DNA of 64,000 nucleotides from Mauremys mutica. Taxonomy: Eukaryota > Chordata > Testudines > Geoemydidae. The position numbers and the translations under genes are program-made. The DNA is taken from assembly GCF_020497125.1 (NCBI RefSeq), contig NC_059073.1, forward strand, positions 18,621,225-18,685,224. Direction: 5' to 3'. The notes under the pieces are model-generated. The model had not been told where the DNA came from, searched no databases, and saw nothing but the letters and a program-made list of their open reading frames with translations. Shown here piece after piece: positions 1 through 12,163 of this stretch (position 1 is its first letter; each line of letters begins with the position of its first letter).

Positions 1-528
1 GATCAGACATCCAAATTCTCCTGTTCGCTGATATGTGCAAATGCAAACCTGGAAGTTTCCAGAAAATGAGATGAATCATGATTGTGGGGATAGAAAAGAG
101 CACTAGAAAAGGTCAGCCTGGCACTTCTTATTGCAATACTTTTCAATGGTACTTTAAATATCATTCCCACTGCTTATCTTACGCCTTATGCCTTGTAGTT
201 ATTTCACACCTGTGCAAATTGGATACAACATTCTACTAGCCTGTTTTCAGAGGTGCTGAGTATCTGCACTTCCCATGTACTTCAATAGGACTTGGAGGGA
301 GCTGCCAAAATCTGAGTGGTGGCATCTTACATCCACTTTGAATCTGGGGCCAATGGTGACATAAGGATCCAGGTGCCCCCATACACTCTGATTGCTTTGT
401 GCAGTTCTGGTGATGCTGAGCAGCTGCAAACCCAGAATTATGGCTGCTTTGAGTCACTGGACCAATGCAGAACAGCTGGAGAGCACCAGTTAATCTGGTC
501 TAAAAAGAAAGGTAGGGGAGAATCAGGG
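1..528. other. No feature recognised
   Basis: Unique-looking DNA; short ORFs lack domains or codon signal and cross the following MITE. Nothing supportable. Confidence 0.5.
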
Positions 529-536
529 TTTATGAG

Positions 537-778
537 CAGGGGCGGCTCTAGCCATTTCGCCGCTTCAAGCACGGTGGCACGGTTGGGGGCGCTCTGCCGG
601 TCGTCGGCATGCCTGCGGATGCTCCACCGAAGCCCCGGGAGCAGCGGACCTTCCACAGGCACGCCTGCAGGAGGTCCACTGGAGCCGCCTGCCGCCCTCC
701 CAGCGACCAGCAGAGCCCCCCCTGCGGCATGCTGCCCCAAGCACGCGCTTGGCGTGCTGGGGCCTGGAGCCGCCCCTG
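537..778. mobile_element. hAT-type MITE with perfect 8-bp target duplication
   Basis: A 242-bp GC-rich element. It starts CAGGGGCGGCTC and ends GAGCCGCCCCTG, so the termini are inverted repeats. It is flanked by identical 8-bp direct repeats TTTATGAG at 529-536 and 779-786. An 8-bp duplication with CAG...CTG ends is the hAT signature. There is no transposase, so it is non-autonomous. Related copies lie at 24886 (partial) and 27293, and a more distant one at 57590. ORFs crossing it on both strands are artefacts of high GC content. Confidence 0.88.
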
Positions 779-834
779 TTTATGAGCACTTTTAGTCCCT
801 CCACATATCTTTTATCCTTCTATCATTTTAGTAC

Positions 835-2560
835 TCTTTCCAGCTTTTCTAGATCTTTCCACAATTTAGATAGCAGAACTACACATGATATTCCATGTGC
901 AGTTGTACCAGGGCTTTAGACAACAACAGTATTACTTCCCTAGTTTTACAGCTGATCTCCCTTTGTGTGAAGCATATCAGGGAAAAGCAGCGGCTTTATT
1001 TATTGTGATGTTGTTCTGCAGGCTTCTCTCACCCTTTGGTCTAACTTGGCCTTTATGCTTTCCAGATGTGTCCCCCTATCTGCAGATGTACTGCTGAGTT
1101 ACGCTCCATAGATATATGCCTATTAATGTCATCTCATTACAGTGCTTAGCTGATTAGGCACTATAGAAGAACCATAGCTAAATGAAATAAAGCTTAGATG
1201 GACAGGCAGATGAAGGGCCCACTACTACTAATCTCTGCAGGTCACCTTACAGTTTGAACTGGTCCTTTTGTACATTTTCTGCTATTCCAGTGTTATCTTT
1301 AAATGTAATTGCAATTGAATTTACAAATCCCTATAGATCACTAATGAAAATATCTTTATTGTACCTAGCACAATGGGGCCCTGCTCCCTGAGTGGAATCT
1401 AGATGCTACAGCAATACAAATGAGTAATGATGGTAAATTCTGCAGTACCCCACTTAATCCGCCTCCACTTGGAGATTTTACCATTAATGTTTACTCTCTG
1501 CTCCTTTCTCATCAACCGATATCTAATCCCTCCTCTAGTGATTCTATTTGCTTGGCATTTCTCCAATGTTCTTTATCAGTTTATGTTGACTGCCTTCCAT
1601 ATGTGTAGATATATACTGGGCCAAACTGCCACCTGGTGTAAAAGAATGAATACCATCTTTGTAGTCACTGGAGCTTTGCCCTTTTCCACCAGCAGAGAAT
1701 TTGTCCCACTGTCGACACTATATTTCCTTTTGTGGCTATGGTACTGCCACAACAGTTGTTTGCACACAGCAGTTGCAGAATCAGGCTTAAATCAGTGGTT
1801 ATGTTGAAGGAGAACATTCATTTTGACAGTATTAATTATTCCTGCCAACCCTGTGTGTATCTGTTATTAGCTACCTTTCTCTGAAACATCTCCATATTGA
1901 CTCGCATTATTCAGTGCTTGGAAATTTTGCCTGGAATAAATGCCGGACTAATGGGCTAATAATTTCTTAATTCTTTCTCACAGTGCTTCTTAAACATAGT
2001 CACTCTAGTCACATTTAAGCAGCCATCAGGTGCCTCTGATACCTACCATTTATTTAAGATTTTTAGAGTTTTTTATTCCCTCCACTTCTTTTAAAAGACT
2101 CAGGGGTTTCCCACCTGCACCTACATTTAATTTTGCTGGGTAATTTTTCCACTCTCTGTTTGCCCTTTGCTTTTGATCTAACTTGCCTGTAGTAGTCTCT
2201 GTACAACTTTTCATGAGTGATGTACCCGAGTGTTCCGATTCTAAATACCTAAACTGTATTGTTAAATTTATTCACCTAAATTTGGGTTATTGCTGATTAT
2301 GCACTAGATGTATTTTATGACTTTGTGGATAATCTAAGCACTACTCCCAGATGTACAGGCACTCGTTTCTCAACCTGTGTATTATATAATTTTAACATTA
2401 TCTTTAATAAAATATTTAAATCTGTTCCCTCATTTCCTCATTATCCTGGCCAGTGAAAACAGACTAAAAATAGCTCTTTTGCTGTGACCCGCCCCTCCAA
2501 TCATGCACTATTTCACAGTGCCTTTCTGCCTCCCTTGCTTTCCTTGATGCACATCTTTTA
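835..2560 (-). mobile_element. Old, degenerate CR1 LINE fragments
   Basis: The + strand reads like the reverse complement of CR1 reverse-transcriptase coding sequence, for example the stretch near 880-960 (tested copies read 'gtaccagggctttatac') and 1250-1500 (around 'aaatccctatagatcact'). It is heavily mutated with no open frame, and other repeats interrupt it. Boundaries are uncertain and some of the span may be unrelated. Confidence 0.4.
1355..1435 (+). repeat. L2-like LINE 3' tail fragment
   Basis: Contains GTACCTAGCACAATGGGGCC followed by a loose match to the gctac-agcaatacaaat end. The same tail recurs near 19735, 22030, 24440, 41105, 42610, 53540, 55890 and 57010. The L2 assignment rests on resemblance to the mammalian L2 3' end and is an inference. 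Confidence 0.45.
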
Positions 2561-2689
2561 TTAGTTCTTTTCCTTCCCCTTGCTTCAGTTTACTGGGGAT
2601 GCAGAGTCTGATCTAAAACCCAGTGTCATAAATAGAAACATCCCCGTGGACTTCAATATCCTTTGGATCAGGCCCTTATTACAGTAAAA

Positions 2690-2885
2690 TGAGTCAGCAT
2701 TCATGGTCTCCATTCCTAGCTTTGCCTGTGACTCCCATGTGATACTGCACAAGCCAGAGGCTCTGTTTACACATTTGTAGGATGGGGATATTGTCTACTT
2801 TGAGGAGTATTTGTGAGGCTTAGTCAATTAATGCATGTAAAGTGCTTTGAGATCTACAGATGATTGACACTCAGGAAGTACAAAG
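2690..2885 (+). repeat. MIR/CORE-type SINE fragment
   Basis: The order 'gccagaggctctgtttacac..tgtaggatggggatat', then 'gaggagtatttgtgaggctta' and 'catgtaaagtgctttgagat', matches the MIR/CORE-SINE body (CTCAGTTTCCC-CATCTGTAAAATGGGG, then the TGTAAAGCGCTTTGAG region). The tRNA-like head is not clear. Confidence 0.6.
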
Positions 2886-5080
2886 TATTATTAGTTCCTT
2901 GTGCAATTCTTTCCTGTGGTTCATTTCTTTCCACAATTCTTCATGAAGCATATGATTGCCTTCTTTGTTTATTCTGTGGTTCCTCTCTGAAGAATGACTG
3001 TTAAAATAACTCAGCATATAAATTCCTTGGGTGTGTTCAGAGCCCCGTTCACTAATTTGTGACAATAATATGTTTGTACAACTGTTAGTCCTGCAGAAGC
3101 AATGCAGCAGCTGCATGATCAACAACAGTTACCTACATTCCATTTTCAGGACCATCTGTGCAGTGCAACCCCACTGTCTCTGAACTACACCCTTTACACC
3201 TGCCCAGCCCCATTAAAGACCTTAAGGTGGTGCTGGTGCATCCTCTAAGTAAAAGGCAGTTGGATAAATATACGTGAGGGCAGTCGTTATATTGCAGAAC
3301 CTTATTACAGATTCTGATATATGATCCAGAAAATGCACAGCTTGACTCCCCGAGCCCAGAGTGTTTTTAGTGTTCAATTGATTACTGTTGATTATTTAAC
3401 TCATCCCTCTTGCTACCGCCTCGCCTTTCCAGCTAGCACTATAGTCTATTTTACATTGTATTTAAAGCCTGGTATCATAAAACTCACCCTGCCTTCACTG
3501 TGCTCTTTATTAAGTTGCCTGTAAAGCGCCATCTGTTTTACCTGACAGAAAGAACAATATTTTTTATATATTATCAGTTTTCTGTTAACCCTGAAGGTTA
3601 ATATGCAATCAGCCCTGCAATCTGCCTGGTCTGAAAGGCAAAGGTAAAGGGTAAACAAGAGGTAAGAATCTTTAAAGTGCCAGCAATAGTTTTCCATTTG
3701 TCATCTACTGTAGGTAGTTCGCTTGTTGAGTACAGATAAATAAGGGATTAACAAAGCACAGTCATCATAGGTCTAAACAGAAATGAAGTTCTAGAGAACA
3801 GAGAGAGAGCTTGATAATTTTAGATCCAGTAATAATATTCATTGTACTTAGAAGCTTCATGCATCACAGCTCGATGTCCTTTAAAATAGCTCAGGTTGGG
3901 CACCCACTGTCACTAGTCCCTTTTGAAAGCTTTGGCCACCGAAAATATCTTCTTCCCTGAATGGAATGTTTTCTTCAGCGTATTGCATAAGGCGTCAGCA
4001 AATCTTTAAACCAGTATCCTGCAGGAACAAAGAGCTTGGCAGCCTACTGCATTATTCTCTGCTGAGACATTGTCTCTCTCTGACAAATCTGGTACCTTGC
4101 CCTCACAAACAGCACACCCTGCAGCCATGAAAACAAAGTACTGTATCCTCACTCCAAAATCTTGACCATTACATAGTCTGCTACCCCTTTCTTTATTTGC
4201 CAACGGCTGTGAATTTATGGTCAGCGGAGAGATCAGTGGAGTGTAGGCTTGATTATCCAAATTCCAATATTCTGAATGCATTTAACAACACAATGAATTT
4301 CATTTTGTAGCCCACAAACATTCAGCAAGCTTGCATTTTCTAATTAAATATCCAGATGGCACTTCATCAGACTGAAGCAATCCAGCTTTGATGGGCAGGG
4401 ACCTTCTTGTTCATAGACACCCAAAACCAGGCTGTGAATGAGCTCCGTTGTCTCTCTATTTTCCCTAATTTGACTCCTCTAATAATAAATGACTGCACCG
4501 TGCTTTGTACCAACACACATCTATGCCAAATGAAAGATGGGGATGATGGGACATGATTCATGCCTTGCATGCTGAAAATGATTTAAAGAACTTGAAAGTG
4601 CTATCTGTATTCTGAAACGGGGGAGGGAGACTCAGAGGGAAAGTTGGCAAGAGGTTGTGGAATTTCACAAGTCTTTCATTTTTTATTTAATGGGGATTTG
4701 TATGACCTTTGCCATAGTACCATGGCAAATAGTAGGAAAATATTGACAAACACATAAAGGTATCTGAGGAGAAAAGCCAGCCAGTGCTCCTCACAGTAGA
4801 ATGTCAGCTTAACACTCTGGCCATGCAATGAGATTCCAGTCAGTCACCTCCATCATATGATAAGGGGAAATCAAGGCTACTAGTAAACTTGCAGGCGTAA
4901 TGCACTGGTGAGTGTGCGGTACTGGTCCCCTTCTGTGCTCAAACTGCAGATGCTATTACTGTCCCCCATTACCGAGGCTTGGCTCTTTATCCCAAGCTGT
5001 ATCAGCTCCTGCTTTTAGTTCTGGAGGTCCCCAGTTCAATCCCTAGTGTGTCAGCCAAGATGGTGACCATCATACAAGCA
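2886..5080. other. No feature recognised
   Basis: AT-rich, apparently unique DNA. Only short ORFs occur, none with a recognisable domain. Confidence 0.45.
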
Positions 5081-5416
5081 CTGAAAAGGATTTAGGGGTC
5101 ACATTAGACAAGCAACTGACCATGACCTCCCAGTGTGATGCTGTGGCAAAAAGGGCTGATGTGATCCTTGGATGTATAAACAGGGGAGGTGATTTTTACC
5201 TCTGTATACAGCATTTGTGAGACTGATACTGGACTACAGCATCCAGTTCTGGTATCCACATTCTATAAAGGATGTTGAAAAACTGGAGAAGATACAGAGA
5301 AGAGCCACAAAAATGATTTGAGGGCTGTGAGAAAATGCTTTATAGTGCGAGATGTAAAGGGTACAATCAGTTTAGCTTACCAAAAAGAAGATTGAGAGGT
5401 GACTTGATTACAGTAT

Positions 5417-6003
5417 TGTGATGGGGCGGACTAGGCCGAGAAGCTCCCTGGTGGAGGCCTCAGGGGCCTGCCACACTTGTCCCAGGTAAATTGCAGTGGA
5501 GAAGTCCTCCAAGCAGGCTAGAGTGGCTGCAGGGGAAGCAGCCAATCAGGGCCAGGGAGGGCCCTATAAAAAAGGAGCTACAGACAGTGCTGTTTCTCAC
5601 TAGAGAAGTGTGGCTGGCTCAGGGAATTGCAGTACAATGGACAGCCCAGTGCTAGTAGGGATTGAGGGAGTAAGAAAGAGCTCCTGGCTGGCTACTGGCC
5701 CTGAGCTTAGAAAAGCCCTGAACTAAAGATACGGTAGTGGTGAAGGCTGAGGCCTGGAGTAGTGGGCCGGCCTGGTCTCCCCTCACCTTCCCCCCCGAAG
5801 TCAGTGGGGAAGGGCCTACAATTGAACATCAGTAAACCCCAGCTGGGCCTGGGGCCAAAACAGAATTAAGAGGGCAAAAACATTGCCTCCAGGGAGGAAG
5901 CCCTGGGGGTATAACCTGAAGGCAGGGCTGGGACTGGTTTAAAGACTGCGGACACACCCACCAGAGAGGGCACTCACAAGAGGTGGGTGCTAGCCCCGTT
6001 ACA
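5417..6003 (+). mobile_element. Solo LTR of an endogenous retrovirus-like or LTR retrotransposon
   Basis: This 587-bp block begins TGTGATGGGG and ends CCCCGTTACA (TG...CA termini with imperfect inverted repeats). It is flanked by identical 5-bp repeats AGTAT at 5412-5416 and 6004-6008, inside CR1. A CCAAT box and TATAAA sit mid-element. No gag, pol or env is present, which fits LTR-LTR recombination that left a solo LTR. The parent family is not identified. Confidence 0.82.
5541..5570 (+). promoter_or_regulatory. Putative LTR core promoter (CCAAT plus TATA)
   Basis: GCCAATCAGG at 5541-5550 and TATAAA at 5565-5570, about 150 bp into the LTR. The spacing suits an LTR U3 promoter. No evidence of activity. 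Confidence 0.5.
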
Positions 6004-6350
6004 AGTATATAAGTACTTTGACAGGGAGAAAGTACCAGGGCTCATTAATTTGGCAGTCTATGGCATAAGAAGAAGCAATGACAGGAAGATTCATTCATTC
6101 AGATACATTCAAATTAAGCACATGTTTTTAACTGATTAACTATTGGAGAAAACTATCAAGGGATGTGGTGGATTTTCCAACTCTTGCTATCGTCAGATCA
6201 ATCATGGGATGCTTTTCTGGAAGATATGCTGTAGTCAGACACAAGTTATTGGGATCAATACAAAGGTAACTGAGTGAAATTATTTGGCCTGTGACTTACA
6301 GGAGGTCAGACTAGATGATCTATGGTCCTTTCTGGCCTTTAATTCTATGA

Positions 6351-7244
6351 GCTATTTGTGACTCGTATCTTCAGTTTTCATCCTAATTTTCGTCCTGTGG
6401 GTATGTGAACTCTCAACATTGCCTAGCAGGACTTGCCATTGTCACATGTTGAGCTATGCTTCCAAGATATTATTTTAGAGTTGTTAATAGAAACACTAGC
6501 CCAAATAGATAACAAACCTCAGTGGATAAAGCAGCACATCCTTGAGGACTATCTGTATTTAAAAGGGTCCATTGGAAGTTGGTGTTTATAGAGAATTTAG
6601 CCTAATATTGAGAGGTGTTTGGACGAGGAGGAAGTGCAACTAGTTTATTTTGGTTTTATAAAATACAATTGTAAAAGGATGATCTGAGTAGGTTAGTGGA
6701 TGGAGTTAATGCTACCAAAAGTTTTTGAAACTGGAGACCTGGTTTTCTTCTCACTTATGCTAGTGTAAATCAGGAATAACTCCATTGATGTCAGTGGAGC
6801 AAAACTGGTATTAAAAGCAGTGTGAGAGGAGAATCCAGCTTTAGGGCTTAAAGAACTTAAGGGCTATACGTACAAGGAGGGTGCAGTTACACTGACACAG
6901 AGACTGCGGTATCACTCTCCAGGAGGGGCCTCCGAAAGGACAAGCTAATACCATGATGTAAGTATAGGTGATATTTCAATACTCTGTAACTAAGTTTAGT
7001 ACCACCCTAGCAATGATTCATGGAAATGATCTTTCTGTTTCTGTGCTACTGCCCACCAGATCTGAAATGATTTTCAGGTAAGACACCCTGAAGTGGGCAT
7101 CTAAATGTTAGCGGGGGCAGCTACTGAATGAAACAATCAGTCCCTGGGCGTCTCAAGGTTGCAGCTTTCTTGCTCAGACTATGTTACAGTAGGGCTGGTG
7201 AGGGCCACTTTTGGCAAAAGGTAAGTGGATTGACCCCAGGGTTA
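6351..7244. other. No gene; one short dispersed repeat near 6755-6840
   Basis: Mostly unique-looking. At 6755-6840 a copy of the dispersed motif 'gtgtaaatcaggaataactccattga' occurs; relatives are near 57150, 62126 and 62790. Confidence 0.4.
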
Positions 7245-7313
7245 TGGGAACAGCCCAATGGTTAGATGGTTAGAGCCTGTGGCTGGGGGGTGAGAATTGC
7301 CCCGTATATCTCA

Positions 7314-9419
7314 GGGTACGTCTACACTACGGGACTATTCCGAATTTGCATAAACCGGTTTTGTAAAACAGATTGTATAAAATCGAGTGCGCGCGGCCAC
7401 ACTAAACACATTAAATCGGTGGTGTGCGTCCACGGTCCGAGGCTAGCATCGACTTCTGGAGCGTTGCACTGTGGGTAGCTATTCCGTAGCTATCCCATAG
7501 TTCCCGCAGCCTCCCCCGCCCCTTGGAATTTCCGGGTTGAGATCCCAGTGCCTGATGGGGCAAAAATCATTGTCGCGGGTGGTTCTGGGTAAATGTCATC
7601 AGTCACTCCTTCCTTTGGGAAAGCAACGGCAGACAAGCATTTCGCGGCTTTTTTCCCTGGATTGCCCTGGCAGATGCCATAGCATGGCAATCATGGAGCC
7701 TGTTTTGCCTTTTGTGACTGTCACCATATGTGTACTAGATGCCGCTCACAGAGGCGATTCAGCAGCGCTACACAGCAGCATGCTTTTGCTTTTGCATGAC
7801 AGCAGAGATGGTTATCAGCCATATTGCACCATCTACCATACCATAAATTGGTAATAAGATGATCGTGGCTACCAGTCCTTTTGCACTGTACCATTTGCTG
7901 CTGTTATAAGTGCCCCTGGCTGAGATCAGCCAGGGGCGCAAAAGCTAAAATTGGGAATGACTCCCTGAGTCAATCCTTCCTTTTTGGTATCTAAAAATAG
8001 AATCAGTCCTGCCTAGAATATGGGCAAGTGTACTAGAGAACCACTGTATATCATAACCAGAGAGCACAGCTGCTCTGTGTCAGATCCTGCAGAAATTATG
8101 AGCTGTATGCTATTCACAGGGGGTGCTCCTGCAACAACCCCACCTGTTCATTCTGTTCTTCCCCCAGCCTTCCTGGGCTACCATAGCATTGTCCCCCCAC
8201 TTGTGTGATGACACAGTGACTTGTTAGTGAGAAATGAGTGGAAGGCAGACTCCAGCTGCTATGATAGTCCAGACAGGACATTAAGCAGTGTGTAGGAGAG
8301 GAGCCCAGCATCCCACTGCTAGTCCAGGGGCAACTGAATCTTTTCTTTACACATGAAGGGTGGGGGCTGATGGTGCTCAGCCCCCTGTTGCTATGATGAA
8401 GATGGTTACCAGCCATATTGCACCATCTACCAGGAAAAATTAGGGGCAGGCACCCTTGATCAACCTAACGGATGCTAGTCGGCATGGTTACCAGTCCTTT
8501 TGGTACCCCATGTGCCAATAGGCTGATGATGAGGACGAATACCAGTCTTATTGCACCATCAGCCACCCATGGCAGGGGGGGAGCAAGGATGTTGGTGTTG
8601 AGTGCTGCAGCATCGTGTCTATCTGCAGCATTCAGTAAAGATAGGGTGACATGTAAAAGAGTCAAGAGAGGATTGTTTTCCCTTTCACTTCTGGGGGTGG
8701 GGGGGGGGTGCGTAGATTGCCGAGCTATGCCCTGACCCACCGCGGACACTGTGTTTGACCCTAGAAGCATTTGGAGCTCAGCCAAGAATGCAAATACTTT
8801 TCGGAGACTGCAGGAACTGTGGGATAGCTTGAGTCCTCCAGTCCATGAGCGTCCATTTGATTCTTTGGCTTTCCGTTACGCTTGTCACGCAGCAGTGCGC
8901 TGAGCTCCTGCTATGGCGTCTGTCTGGAGATTTTTTAAAAATGATTTTGAATTTCGTCTTCTGTAACGGAGCGCTGATAGAACAGATTTGCCTTCCCTTA
9001 CTGCGATCACATCCGCATGGTCCATGTGGGAGCTCTTTCTTTATTTTGATTTTTAACTGCATCACCACACGTGCTGGTCGGAGCTCCACGCTGGGCAAAC
9101 AGGAAATATTCAAAAGTTCGCGGGGCTTTTCCTGTCTACCTGGCCACTGCATCCGAGTTCAGATTGCTGTCCAGAGCGGTCAGTGGTGCACTGTGGGATA
9201 CCGCCCGGAGGCCAATACCGTCGATCTGCGGCCACACTAACCCTAATCCGATATGGTAATACCGATATTAGCGCTACTCCTCTCGTTAGGGAGGAGTACA
9301 GAAACCGGTTTAAAGTGCCCTTTATACCGATATAAAGGGCCTCTCAGTGTGGACAGGTGTGGCGTTAAATCGGTTTTACGCTCCTAAAACCGGTTTAAAC
9401 GCCTAGTGTAGACCAGGCT
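7314..9419 (+). mobile_element. Non-autonomous PIF/Harbinger element (relic transposase start)
   Basis: A 2106-bp element. Left end GGGTACGTCTACACTA and right end TAGTGTAGACCAGGCT are inverted termini; both flanks carry TCA (7311-7313 and 9420-9422). Subterminal ACCGGT-core palindromes occur at both ends. The internal left part (gcactgtgggtagct..gttcccgcagcc) is homologous to the autonomous copy at 47773. Near 7688 an ATG opens MEPVLPFVTVTI, a remnant of the transposase N-terminus that hits a stop by 7854. The middle (7800-8800) contains diverged repeats of 'atggttaccagccatattgcaccatct'. No DDE domain, so it cannot move on its own. Confidence 0.88.
7808..8562 (+). repeat. Diverged internal repeats in the Harbinger element
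   Basis: Variants of 'ggttaccagccatattgcaccatct' occur at about 7808, 8403 and 8534; shorter variants 'ggctaccagtccttttgcac' and 'ggttaccagtccttttggta' are near 7867 and 8486. They look like old local duplications. No coding role is visible. Confidence 0.55.
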
Positions 9420-9570
9420 TCAGTGAGGTGTTAACTGGCTTTGTCATTAATTTGCTGTCTGACCTTCAGCAAGTTACTTAAACTCACTATACCTCAGTGT
9501 CCCATCTGTGAAATGGGGTTAGTGATATTTACCTTCTTCTTTAAAGTGTTTTCAGATTCTTCGATGAATG

Positions 9571-11598
9571 CTGCTTTTGGCATGACCATGTGATATCTGC
9601 ACCTGCTACATACAGCTTAGAGAAGTTAACTTCCAAAACAATGGAAAATTCTTTTGTCTCATCTGGCTTGCCTCGAAACAGGCATCTTTCCATTTGTGTG
9701 ACATTTTCTTATAAGAGGAGTGAAGGTAAATAATATACTAAAGAGCTCTTCTGGAAACAATTCATTCTCCTATTTAGTCAATGGAATTAGGCAAGAACAC
9801 CTTTTACCAAATTCACATCCTGATTCTTGAAAACACTGTAACAAGGAAAAGAAACAGGATTAATCTAGAACTCAAGCAGGGGCAGCTCTTGTGACTTATT
9901 CAGAGTTACCTTGGGCAGAAACAGGAAAAACAAGAACGGTTTTGCTTTACTCTAGCGTGACTCAGTTCATGGCTGTATTGAATTGGGAAATATGCCCGTG
10001 ACAGGTGAGTATCACAAGGAGAGGTGTCACATACTTCGCTGAGACATGCTTCTGGAGAAATTCACTTCATCTCTGAGAGGACAGACAGCATACAGCTGCT
10101 GAGTCAGACCCGGGACTTCCTAATGCGCAAGGTCTTCAACTTGTTTTCCTAGTGTTAGGCAATGTAGCTGTTTAGCTTCTAGGCTTAACTTTTCCCACTG
10201 GTTAGTCTAGCTGTGTCTATATCCCATGGACCTTCAACTTTGCTTGTGCTTTTCTCTGTATTTCTTATCCTGTGATAATACGCTTTGCTTTTATTTTTGA
10301 TAGCTGGATTTGGATACGGTAGTGGGCTGTTAAATTGGAATTACCCTTTGATGGGCAATTTAAAGATGTCTACAGGAGTAAGTGCCCAAATCCCATTGAA
10401 ATCCAATTGGAGCTAGGCACCTAACTCTCTTTTGGAAAACCCAGCCTTGAACTCTGATTTCAGAGGGAAAGGAGTCAGCTGGAGTGTGAGGCAGAAGGGA
10501 ATGCAACTGTCCCTGCAAATGGTGCTGTGAGGAAGTAAACTGAGGCAGGTTGGTATCCACACACCAGTTAACAGCTGGTTAATAGCCACCTGAGCCACAG
10601 TGTTGGTTACACAGTGTTACAATATTTTCTGTCTCCCTGGGCTGTTGGTGAGAGATAGACAAGGGAGAAAAATGTTATTTGTTAGTGAAGCTGTGAAATG
10701 ACCTGGAGAGAAACAGGATGGTTGTTCCAGAGGGGTAGGAGCTGCTGAGGAGAAGGATCTTGCACAGCAGGGTGGAGCCTGTGTGGAGGGATGGAAAGGA
10801 AGCCAGGGCAACTAAAGGAGAGCTGGGGCAGAAAAGAGGGGGATCCATGGAGTAGTTTGGAGATCATTTTCAAGGGGAAAAGAGCTGTTTCAATCTGGAT
10901 CTTGGTGTGCATAAGGCAGCTACTGGGGTTCTCTAAGAATGGGGTGATGTGTTTGCTTCCCTGTGCATGTGAAAAACTAGCTACTGGCTTGTCAAAACTC
11001 CCCTGCCATTCTCCATTTCCACAAGCAGCACACCTAAGGCTTTTCACAATCCAGTGCCAGGAGAGGGAGAGGCACTGACTGTTAAACTGTCAGCTGCCCC
11101 CATTTGTGTCTTGAAAGAAAAACAAACTTTCCGGCTGAAACTAATTTTATTACCAGTACAAAGTCCAGTGTTGTTGTTGGCACAGGCGAGCGAACCTGTG
11201 ATTTGAAGGCAATGCACTTGACCTGTTAGATTCCAAGGGAAAGTGACTGAGTGTCCTAGCAACTCATTGAAAACTCTTCATAAGACTCCCTAGAATCCTC
11301 CCCCTGCAATTCCTTCTCTTTCGTGGTTCCTTATTTGATTAACTGTCCCCCTACATGTGTCTGTGATCTGATTAGCACCTTTTTTTTTATTTTTCCAGCC
11401 TTGGCAAATGGTAGGAGACATTCAGCAGGTTCCTAAACTCCCAAAAAGCTGAACAGCAACCAGACTTGTAAATAGTCTTCCACTCTGCATTCGGATTCTC
11501 TTTTCACTTAGGCCCTATCTCTACTGAGGACATTTGTACTGGGTTACACCCAGGGTTCAGAGTCCAATCTGCTGCCTTGTGCTCTAGAATCTAATTAC
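9571..11598. other. No gene recognised
   Basis: Mostly unique-looking DNA. At 10370-10445 there is a copy of a small dispersed repeat with 'ctaggcacctaac', related to copies near 27550 and 37950-38100. ORFs at 10360-11260 show no domain. Confidence 0.4.
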
Positions 11599-11612
11599 GG
11601 GTATGTCTTCAC

Positions 11613-11736
11613 TAGGGTGACCAGACAGCAAGTGTGAAAAATCGGGACAGAGGGTGGGGGGTAATAGGCGCATGTATAAGACAAAGCCCCAAATATCAGG
11701 ACACTCCCTATAAAATCAGGACATCTGGTCACCCTA
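11613..11736. mobile_element. hAT-type MITE (TAGGGTGACCAGA family)
   Basis: A 124-bp element with perfect 13-bp terminal inverted repeats TAGGGTGACCAGA / TCTGGTCACCCTA. Flanking 8-bp repeats GTCTTCAC are identical (11605-11612 and 11737-11744). No coding sequence. Confidence 0.88.
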
Positions 11737-12051
11737 GTCTTCACTGCACAGTTAACCTGAGCTCTGACATGGGTTTTAGCCTGAACTTCTTTACTGCCCA
11801 TGCTGAAAAATATCTGACCTGGTTTTGGAGGTGCTTTAAGTTTGCTGACCTGGTGGTAGTGGGGAGTTACAACCCACTTTAACTCAGGCTCAAACCTGCC
11901 CATTTTGCAGTAAAGACACAGGCTAAATCCCTTAAGTGCTGATAGTCCTCCAATGCCCTTCCCACAATTCCCCACAAAGGACAAAGTCTCCTGCAATTGA
12001 CACAAAGAATCCTACAGTGTCTCAGCACAAAAAAAAACCCTGTGATATGCT

Positions 12052-12163
12052 TAGGTTCCAATTTTATAGGGACGGTCCCGATATTTGGAGCTTTTTCTTA
12101 GAGAGGCTCCTATTCCCCCCCAGCCCCGTCCCGATTTTTCACACTTGTTGTCTGGTCACCCTA
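12052..12163. mobile_element. Second hAT MITE of the same family, left end damaged
   Basis: Opposite orientation to the copy at 11613 (shares the CGGGAC/GTCCCG and 'tttttcacactt' blocks). The right end TCTGGTCACCCTA is intact. The left end keeps only TAGG, the rest of the inverted repeat being deleted. Flanks GATATGCT (12044-12051) and GATATGCC (12164-12171) match at 7 of 8 bases. Confidence 0.8.

Larger units (their letters stand above)
5085..6350 (+). mobile_element. CR1 LINE 3' end, split by a solo LTR
   Basis: Upstream part (to 5416) reads as decayed CR1 ORF2 C-terminal coding ('gatttaggggtcacattagac', 'gagaagatacagagaagagccacaaaaatgat'). After the LTR the copy resumes (6009-6350) with the C-terminus and the 3'UTR signature 'gaggtcagactagatgatct..ggtcctttctggcctt', ending near TTCTATGAG. 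Stops and frameshifts make it dead. The two halves join sensibly if the LTR and one duplication are removed. Confidence 0.85.
7245..9570 (+). repeat. MIR/CORE-like SINE interrupted by a Harbinger element
   Basis: The head (7245-7313, 'cagcccaatggttagatggttagagcc') and the tail (9423-9570, 'cctcagtgtcccatctgtgaaatggggtta') are halves of one SINE. A fragment at 12585-12635 reads straight through the same join (gcccca-tacatctcagtgaggcgttaact), giving an empty-site comparison for the insertion between 7313 and 9423. Confidence 0.7.

Noticed and set aside
316..795. 159-codon ORF on +
   Set aside because: Second half is a hAT MITE with clear ends and an 8-bp duplication; no homology in the rest.
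5417..6003. Complete provirus
   Set aside because: Only one LTR and no internal genes are present.
7314..9419. Autonomous Harbinger
   Set aside because: Only a short transposase N-terminal remnant remains; no DDE or Myb-like coding.
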